41,102 nucleotides of DNA. Origin: Tritrichomonas foetus. Taxonomy: Eukaryota; Parabasalia; Tritrichomonadida; Tritrichomonadidae. The notes beneath the pieces are model-generated. The model worked only from the letters and a program-made list of their open reading frames with translations. It had not been told where the DNA came from and ran no database searches. The stretch covers positions 1 through 41,102 of the forward strand of contig MLAK01000564.1 in the NCBI GenBank assembly GCA_001839685.1, given 5' to 3'. Numbering within the stretch: the first letter of the stretch is position 1; each line of letters starts with the position of its first letter. This document shows positions 35,701 through 41,102 of the stretch, piece by piece. The position numbers and the translations under genes are program-made.

Positions 35701-38700
35701 ATTCTTTATTTGATCCAACAATGAAAAGAAAGCAAGATATTTTATATCAAATAATCATTAATAATATGGATCTTTTACCCAAATTTATTCCATTTGATTT
35801 AGTTTTTGATTATCTTTCAACACTTCGTGATGATTTGGCATTAGATCTTCTTCATACAATTGCCAAAATGACACTTGTTGATCCATCATATTTCAACATT
35901 GACGTTTTTAAGAAATGGCTTCCACTTTTTACAATTTTTGCTAAAAATGAATCAGTTTGGAATGTACTTTTCATCTTCTATACAGGTGGAGTTGCCGATA
36001 CAATTGAAGACTATGCTGAACTTGACATAATTCGTCCAACAATGACTGAAGACTTACTTGAATTAGTTTGTGATCGAATGACATATGAATCAAATTCCCT
36101 TGAAATTGAATTACTCTCTTTAAGAATCCTTAAAACTATCATAAAATTAATCTCTAATGCTGGTTTAGATATTCTTGATTACTTAAATCAAGTTCAACGC
36201 TTATGCGCTCTTGGATTTGATCAATACCCAAATTCACCTATGCCATTCTCTCTAGAAGAAGATAATTTAAAGCCAAAATTACTTTCAATGATTCAATCTA
36301 CTTTATTATCCCGCGAAAAGATAGGTAAATTTAATTATACACGTGTTCATCCTTTAGATCCATCATTATTTGAAGAAACTAAGAAATATTTAAGGAAAAT
36401 GGAATTGCCTCTTAATAATAATCTATCTGAATCAATTAATCGGTCACATCCATCCGAAGAAATAATAAAGAAATTCATTAACAGTGAAATTTCTGATATT
36501 ATATCTAAATTAGCTGCTTGTGCTCTTGTTCAAAAATTAAACAATTTAACAATTGCTCGAAAAATAGCCGTGAAAATATTAATTAATGGTTCCGATGTAC
36601 TTCCAGAAATTTCTGTCCCAATGCATCGAAAAATTGCACTTTCAATTCTTTCTTGCTCAATTCAATTGAATGATGAAGCATATGATTTCTTTATAAAATT
36701 TGAAATTACTCGAATTATTGAAGGATGGTGGAATGGTGAAATTGTTCCATTTTTCCAATTAGCTTTTCCCAGAACATGTAAATCAACCAAATCTCTTTTT
36801 ATTTCATGTCTTTTAAAATGTGAAACAGATAATGAAAGACTTAAAATGATGATCTTTTTATGTAATTCTCCTTTATTTGCTGAATATTCAACAGACTCTT
36901 TCTTTATTAGTTGTATAGCACAAGCGTTAGCAACACCAGAAATCGTAAATAGCGATGATTTCCCATATATTAAAAGAGTTATTTTATTGACTGTTCCCGA
37001 ATCATCATTTTCTGAAGCTTTGTCAAAAGACAAACTTTATGAATATGTTGCAAGTCTTGATAAAAGCTCATTTTATTCTATAATGAATGAAATTAACAAA
37101 AGTTCATTTTCTTCTTCAAAACTTGATCGGGAAACACGTCTGGATATAACGCGATATTCAAGTTCATTATCAACAGGAGTAGCACAAATGAATCGGCTGT
37201 TAGACGCACATTATGTTCGATCTGCATTTCGTTATCAATTTTTAAGTCGTTTTAATGTGTCTAATCTCGAAATTGATTTTGCTATTTCCAAAATCTTCCA
37301 AAAGAAAGTGATTTTGAACTTCAATGAAAATCCAACTAAAAAATTCATGGTTTCAACCAAACCACAGCCTTTTGTTGTCCCACAGAAAATTATTCCATTA
37401 GTTTATGATTATCCAATTCCTGATAAAAAATCAGCACATCAACTTCCATTCCCACAATCGCATCACAAAAGACAATATCCAACACTAATGCAAGAATTAC
37501 AAATAGAAGATACTGCACCACTTTGCTTAGAAGGTTGGGATCTTCCACCAATAGTGAAAAGTATTTCACTAACACCATTATTGAAAGTCTTTTTTGAATC
37601 AAGATTTTTAATTTCATGTTCAATGCTCTCTACAGCTGAGGTATTAACGTGTGTTGCATCTTATAATTCCGATAATTTCTCTATTTTAATGAATGCTGAA
37701 TTAATAAATAATAAAGTAGTTCTAAAGCAAGGAAGTGATATGCTATGTCACTTTGCTGCTCTTGAAAATGCACTTCATGGTGTTTATGGTGAATGTAGGT
37801 TATTTGCAAATCATCCAGTCCTTAAATTTAGTTTTAATGATGTTTTGATTGCAATCCCACGAAGATTTGTTTACCAAAATACAGAAATTGATCTTTTCTT
37901 AGTAAATGGACTTCATTTCACATTTGTACTTAAAGAATCAGAAAGAAAGGTATTCATGGCAAGAATGAAACCACTTCCATATACACCATGTAGCTCCGGT
38001 CCGGTTTTTGCTGCTAATTTACTTTGTCTTGGTCTTCAAAATGTGACAAAATTATGGGTGAATCAATTAATATCAACTTATGATTATCTTCTTTACTTAA
38101 ACATTTCAAGTGGAAGATCATTTAATGATTTATCACAATATCCAGTTTTTCCTTGGATTTTAGGCGATTTTGAAAAAGAAGTACCTGTGATAAAGCGAGA
38201 CTTAACAAAACCAATGGGAGCTCAAACAAAACAAAGAATGGATCGATTTAAGATTAATTTCGAAGAAGCCTATCCGCACTGTCATTATGGAACGCATTAT
38301 TCCCATCCAGCTGCAGTTCTTCATTATATGATGCGTGTTGAACCATTCACACTTTTTAATCTTCACTTACATAATGGAATGGATCATGTTGATCGACAAT
38401 TTACTTCTATTAGCGATTCTTGGCGAAGTGCCAGCGAATCAAATCAATCGGATTTGAAAGAACTTATTCCAGAATTTTATACATTTCCATTAATGTTTGA
38501 AAATGTTAATGACGTTGATTTTAAATGCAGAACAGATGGAACATCACTTAATACTGTTGTTATGCCATCATGGGGAACAAACACATTTTTATTCGTTTGG
38601 AAAATGCGTCAAGCTTTAGAATGTCCAGAAGCTACATCGAAAATTAATGATTGGATTGATCTAATCTTTGGTTATAAACAAAGAGGTCAAGCTGCAATTG

Positions 38701-40091
38701 ATGCAGTTAATGTTTTCCAGCCACTAACTTATGGTCTATCATTAAATGAAGATCCTGAAAGTTCAGCCGATCTTGTAAAAGGAATGGTTGATGCAGTGAA
38801 TCAATTTGGACAATGCCCTGTTCAACTCTTTACTTCACCTCATCCAAAATGTGAACGAACAGATCCTGTAAACCTATTAAATGCTAAAATTAATATCAAT
38901 CCACTTGCAAGAGTTTCATCTGATATTGATTCCATTCAATTTAATAATGATTTACCACTTTTCTTACCAAAATTTGAACATCGAATTGGACCAAAACGTA
39001 TTTTAATCAAAGTTTGGGATTCATACATCGAGCAAGGAGATCAAATTATTCCATCAGTTGATGCATGTTCTGCATCCTGCATTTCTAAAGATGCACTTTA
39101 TTTGGCTGTGTCTTCACGCCTTGGCTTCATTAATGTTTTTTCATGTATAAATGGTACACCAATTTTTATGAAGCAATTAATTACGACTTCATTTGAAATA
39201 AAAACTCTTGCTATTTCCTCACAACATGGCTTAGTTTGTGCTTCAGATGAGCACAAAATAATGTTATTTGATTATACAACTTCTCTCCTTATTCGCGAAT
39301 TAAATGTTGGGTATGAAATAATACAAATTCAATTTGATGATATCTCAAACTTGATAATATGCTTATCACGAAATGGCATTCATGTTTATGGACTTGATTT
39401 TCGATTAGTTGCTAAAACACCAAAAATTCCACGTGCATTTTCATGTCTAGCTGTTTGTGATTCATCTGTTTGGTCATACAAGCCATTTTATGCAACGGGC
39501 CATGTTGGAGGCTTTGTTTATGCTTGGACACTTGACATTGATAGCCAAACACTTAAACACACTCAAATTATGCAAATCGGTAAAACTTTGGTGACCGCAC
39601 TTACTATTTTTGCAAATAATAAAGCAATTCTTGCTGTTGATCGAACAGGTTGTTTATCATTAGCATCAATTGTTCCACTTAAAGAAAAGTTCATTTCATC
39701 GAAGTGCTTTAATCAATGTTGCGTTTGTCAATGTGATATCACTCCAAAAACAGCAATTCGATGTTCATCTTGTGGACTTTTCATGTGCAAATCATGTATT
39801 GTTAGCAGAAAACCGCGAATTTGTTCAACATGTAATTCTATGTTCTCTGGTTCTGAATCTGGAGTATTTGATGTAAAGACAGAAGAAGAAGAATCAGCAG
39901 AACTTCCAATTGAATCAACTGAAAATATAAAGAGCGCTTCAAATAATCAAAATGAAGCCAAAATTGAAGAAGAAGAAAGTTCCGATTCATTTGGATTTGG
40001 TATCGATTTAACTTACAGAGACCCAACTCTGGGTTCTGTTTTTACATTTCAACTTGAAAACATGCCGAGAAACTTTAGGCATTCGATTTAG
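32763..40091 (+). CDS. giant BEACH-WD40 protein with C-terminal FYVE-like zinc finger (WDFY3/Alfy-like)
   Basis: 2442 residues in one frame. The first 1580 residues are mostly helical (armadillo-like), interrupted by a concanavalin-A/LamG-like strand domain at about 640-760 (SASLKLAVSTTFWIYIE-like strands, RWHMITILI). A PH-BEACH linker lies at about 1655-1745 (IAIPRRFVYQNTEIDLFLV). The BEACH domain is at about 1780-2060: PVFPWILGDF, RDLTKPMGAQ, HCHYGTHYSHPAAVLHYM, VEPFTLF, ELIPEFYTFP, WIDLIFGYKQRGQAAIDAVNVF. WD40-like repeats span about 2090-2300. A Cys-rich finger at about 2315-2360 has CC-V-C-Q-C, C-S-S-C, C-K-S-C and C-S-T-C pairs. The order BEACH-WD40-FYVE is that of WDFY3/WDFY4, which act in selective autophagy and endomembrane traffic. 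The R-H-H-C-R lipid-binding motif of true FYVE domains is missing. Confidence 0.93.
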   Translation: MSWFEKTFRSFSIGGASAFRFLGDDSKNPEAKTFHKMVRDLPSKSPPTPCINYFLEHFGHYNENEIKSLRLEHEITYVIILLVPYLLEKFKTVQSLNSQQSVSIFEQEFTFLIKSIHVYVPDPKSNQVLFDFIFKILESDNEKILTLSSLLIQKLMLLKSFQSYFFKGESCIRLWNTCFVKNPNSNQICGPIFINTFQKFTTSHIEKVKPLLAAIIDSFQFMRLCEATAQNSIEFVSNVIMKFNTANFLPTFMKFAFPFFALLKDFTCFTHFLTAQTADPVIPWQYLNKVIRHKELKSSLLISALDIVHSLRNSSQIYNLKMKPFALRAKELDSNEQIKVFDLLKLLPLDEKYNFFLDSVPTWETGVDTALLEMLVKENDWGDLIGVMISQFVLVDDFPMFKQKLIEDKSISEIISYMFSQVTPEIDLSIALFEPLVELSQEKIPVAIEGIRKLTEKDDATMFAFPFITALQEQKITDEVFEFFTELSIKSPLFVTTFLQNEGIVALFCSLKSQASIDFLAAIAGNGPYDPIDDYIFEHFEESELANLSQDSLRKLMMGLRHDSESTGMLRIPSLCKFVQNIPILTQFDRYIFGNYALKFIEPTKEQLFKYAPTYMEQNIALDLCNDPEMLSHLTNPNYQHFPVFQCHVDSPHCAASLKLAVSTTFWIYIEKIFGKTTILSTHFGEIVLEADMIQFFGLPKVTCLPQRWHMITILISDRTFTQQNVTCYFNKNFVGTSNTGYGSRATLGSETETNGIYYFSGSFQCSRSLISMSDIKHRFKAGPGVFCPTSIRMKPGFLFIPYKGIAKYLPRLGGQEFIFIKLLDAKDSHEFNLLLQSAFNLLHLHLIEPSFFFCALRYVLFRQKSLFDSDLEPLLLHELQVEPEKRWTYANLLLCDYNLLTAEKMTLTFLPQIIETVEDSSQLFSFLFDTYIIFNLNEESERNIIDCLENIINANPILLKKVLLMITASNFIESPDFSNSLFDPTMKRKQDILYQIIINNMDLLPKFIPFDLVFDYLSTLRDDLALDLLHTIAKMTLVDPSYFNIDVFKKWLPLFTIFAKNESVWNVLFIFYTGGVADTIEDYAELDIIRPTMTEDLLELVCDRMTYESNSLEIELLSLRILKTIIKLISNAGLDILDYLNQVQRLCALGFDQYPNSPMPFSLEEDNLKPKLLSMIQSTLLSREKIGKFNYTRVHPLDPSLFEETKKYLRKMELPLNNNLSESINRSHPSEEIIKKFINSEISDIISKLAACALVQKLNNLTIARKIAVKILINGSDVLPEISVPMHRKIALSILSCSIQLNDEAYDFFIKFEITRIIEGWWNGEIVPFFQLAFPRTCKSTKSLFISCLLKCETDNERLKMMIFLCNSPLFAEYSTDSFFISCIAQALATPEIVNSDDFPYIKRVILLTVPESSFSEALSKDKLYEYVASLDKSSFYSIMNEINKSSFSSSKLDRETRLDITRYSSSLSTGVAQMNRLLDAHYVRSAFRYQFLSRFNVSNLEIDFAISKIFQKKVILNFNENPTKKFMVSTKPQPFVVPQKIIPLVYDYPIPDKKSAHQLPFPQSHHKRQYPTLMQELQIEDTAPLCLEGWDLPPIVKSISLTPLLKVFFESRFLISCSMLSTAEVLTCVASYNSDNFSILMNAELINNKVVLKQGSDMLCHFAALENALHGVYGECRLFANHPVLKFSFNDVLIAIPRRFVYQNTEIDLFLVNGLHFTFVLKESERKVFMARMKPLPYTPCSSGPVFAANLLCLGLQNVTKLWVNQLISTYDYLLYLNISSGRSFNDLSQYPVFPWILGDFEKEVPVIKRDLTKPMGAQTKQRMDRFKINFEEAYPHCHYGTHYSHPAAVLHYMMRVEPFTLFNLHLHNGMDHVDRQFTSISDSWRSASESNQSDLKELIPEFYTFPLMFENVNDVDFKCRTDGTSLNTVVMPSWGTNTFLFVWKMRQALECPEATSKINDWIDLIFGYKQRGQAAIDAVNVFQPLTYGLSLNEDPESSADLVKGMVDAVNQFGQCPVQLFTSPHPKCERTDPVNLLNAKININPLARVSSDIDSIQFNNDLPLFLPKFEHRIGPKRILIKVWDSYIEQGDQIIPSVDACSASCISKDALYLAVSSRLGFINVFSCINGTPIFMKQLITTSFEIKTLAISSQHGLVCASDEHKIMLFDYTTSLLIRELNVGYEIIQIQFDDISNLIICLSRNGIHVYGLDFRLVAKTPKIPRAFSCLAVCDSSVWSYKPFYATGHVGGFVYAWTLDIDSQTLKHTQIMQIGKTLVTALTIFANNKAILAVDRTGCLSLASIVPLKEKFISSKCFNQCCVCQCDITPKTAIRCSSCGLFMCKSCIVSRKPRICSTCNSMFSGSESGVFDVKTEEEESAELPIESTENIKSASNNQNEAKIEEEESSDSFGFGIDLTYRDPTLGSVFTFQLENMPRNFRHSI

Positions 40092-40457
40092 ACACTTTTG
40101 TTTTTATTTTTTAATAAATGTTTTTATGTTATTATAATTTTTTCGTTTCTCTCTCTCTTTTTCCATTTGTATGTATTAATTTAAGTTAGTGAGTATCTAA
40201 TAAATATGGAAGCAATCTATTTGATCGATGGCTGAAATATGGGAAACTGGAAAAGTGGTTGTTGATGGTACCAATTCAGGTGGTTCATTTAACCAATCAT
40301 TTTTATATATTACCTTAAGTTAATATAAAAATATATAGGGTATATTTCGAATTCATTGAATGAGTTCATGTGCATCAAATGGTTAAATTCTTTTTCGGTT
40401 ATCGTGAATTTTTGACAGGCTTTGTCTGGAAAGTAAAAATCGTTTTTTCCCAATTTC
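40092..40457. other. intergenic region
   Basis: 3' flank of the BEACH gene, with two AATAAA-type signals (40111 and 40199), and promoter region of the next gene. Nothing else is seen. Confidence 0.55.
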
Positions 40458-40961
40458 ATGACTCAGCAGAAGAAAACCTTGCCCAGAGGATGGGATCCTG
40501 CGCTCGAAGAGCTCCTTGCTGCTCCGATTAAAAGAGCCGAGCGTCTTTCCAACATTGGATGGAGCGAAAGAAATATGACAAAAATATTAGACACAAAAAC
40601 TTTAATTGAAGCAATAAACGTTCGTTCAGTCAAAGAAGAATCCGTTACAACTTGGGTTGATCCGCTCAAAGCGCGCGCAAGTCGAATCAATCACCTGATA
40701 AATATGCCACTATCGCCCAGAAAGCCAATCGTCATTCCCTGTTCGTGCGCAGCTGTTAAACAACGAGACAAGCAGAAAATTGAAAAAATCATTCGACAAA
40801 GAAACAGAGTTTCGAATAATGAAATGTTTGAAATTATGAAACGCGATACAGCAACCGCTACAACATCACACACAAATTCGGGTTTGACTAGAAGGTTTCC
40901 GGCGGGACTCAACACGCGCTGTTCTGCTTTGGCGACTCGCCATAAATCGTTTTTTGATTAA
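40458..40961 (+). CDS. unrecognised basic 167-residue protein
   Basis: ATG at 40458 to TAA. The codon pattern and GC content are coding-like and richer than the flanks. It is basic and rich in Arg/Lys, helical-looking in the first half (WDPALEELLAAPIKRAERLS) with a second helix near KQRDKQKIEKIIRQRN. No membrane segment, signal or motif known to me. Two Cys lie close together (PCSCAAV). The absence of any resemblance and the size suggest a lineage-restricted protein. It could bind nucleic acid or microtubules because of its charge, but nothing in the sequence proves this. The start is followed immediately by coding sequence with no upstream in-frame ATG. Confidence 0.75.
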   Translation: MTQQKKTLPRGWDPALEELLAAPIKRAERLSNIGWSERNMTKILDTKTLIEAINVRSVKEESVTTWVDPLKARASRINHLINMPLSPRKPIVIPCSCAAVKQRDKQKIEKIIRQRNRVSNNEMFEIMKRDTATATTSHTNSGLTRRFPAGLNTRCSALATRHKSFFD

Positions 40962-41015
40962 ATTTTTTTGCATCAAAAATTTTAATCAAAAAACTTAAAA
41001 AGGAAATTTAAAAAC

Positions 41016-41102
41016 ATGAGCAGAGAGATTTAAATATGAACAGAGATATTTAAATATGAACAAAGAGATTTAAATATGAACAAAGAGATTTAAATATGAA
41101 CA
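41016..41102. repeat. 20-bp tandem repeat running off the window
   Basis: Four full units (41016-41035, 41036-41055, 41056-41075, 41076-41095) and a partial fifth. The last two full units are identical (ATGAACAAAGAGATTTAAAT); the first two differ at one or two positions. The array continues past the window end. Confidence 0.95.

Overview
This AT-rich window holds about 19 tightly packed, intronless protein genes and is clearly eukaryotic: ribosomal proteins eL19 and eS12, a Rab-like GTPase, a PPP phosphatase, a Ser/Thr kinase, a 2442-residue BEACH protein, SGF29, and a DHHC-type protein. Two signs point to a parabasalid (trichomonad). One is a protein resembling the IBP39 initiator-binding domain family, which I know from Trichomonas. 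The other is trichomonad-style initiators (TCA+1-Y-T/A) 10-17 bases before several start codons, with CCTTT elements in front of both ribosomal genes. Asn/Gln-rich tracts and low GC would suit Tritrichomonas or a relative, but I cannot name the species from sequence alone.

Layout. 516-1226: a Rab-like GTPase whose polybasic C-terminal tail lies in frame after a TAA stop. 1812-7765 (minus): an Asn-rich protein with a Ran-binding-like C-terminus, then a 1324-residue protein joining a CDC48/p97-type N domain and one AAA module to a long Gln-rich tail full of DPF and NPF motifs. 7967-8527: a PduO/MMAB-type cobalamin adenosyltransferase. 8893-13263 (minus): a membrane hybrid histidine kinase. 13928-18321: a CCDC25-like NFACT-R protein, a frameshifted tubby-like gene, and an unassigned 805-residue protein. 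18774-22059: eL19, a DHHC-family protein with a degenerate zinc domain, a 17-bp minisatellite containing a 500-N assembly gap, and eS12 (minus). 22382-24657: the initiator-binding-domain protein and SGF29. 25176-28196 (minus): an exostosin-like GT47 protein and a PP1-like phosphatase. 29582-30640: a protein kinase. 31738-31926: a possible 62-residue gene. 32763-40091: the BEACH-WD40-zinc finger giant. 40458-40961: an unrecognised basic protein. The window ends in a 20-bp tandem repeat.

There is no operon logic; genes are single transcription units, some divergently paired (AAA/MMAB, kinase/CCDC25-like, eS12/IBD protein). Several serve membrane traffic: the Rab, the AAA-adaptor fusion, the DHHC protein and the BEACH protein. 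Others serve transcription and chromatin (IBD protein, SGF29) or signalling (hybrid kinase, protein kinase, phosphatase). The candidates most worth following are the AAA-adaptor fusion, the stop-separated Rab tail, the zinc-less DHHC protein, and the two bacterial-style systems (cobalamin adenosyltransferase and hybrid histidine kinase). I found no tRNA, rRNA, CRISPR array or recognisable transposon.
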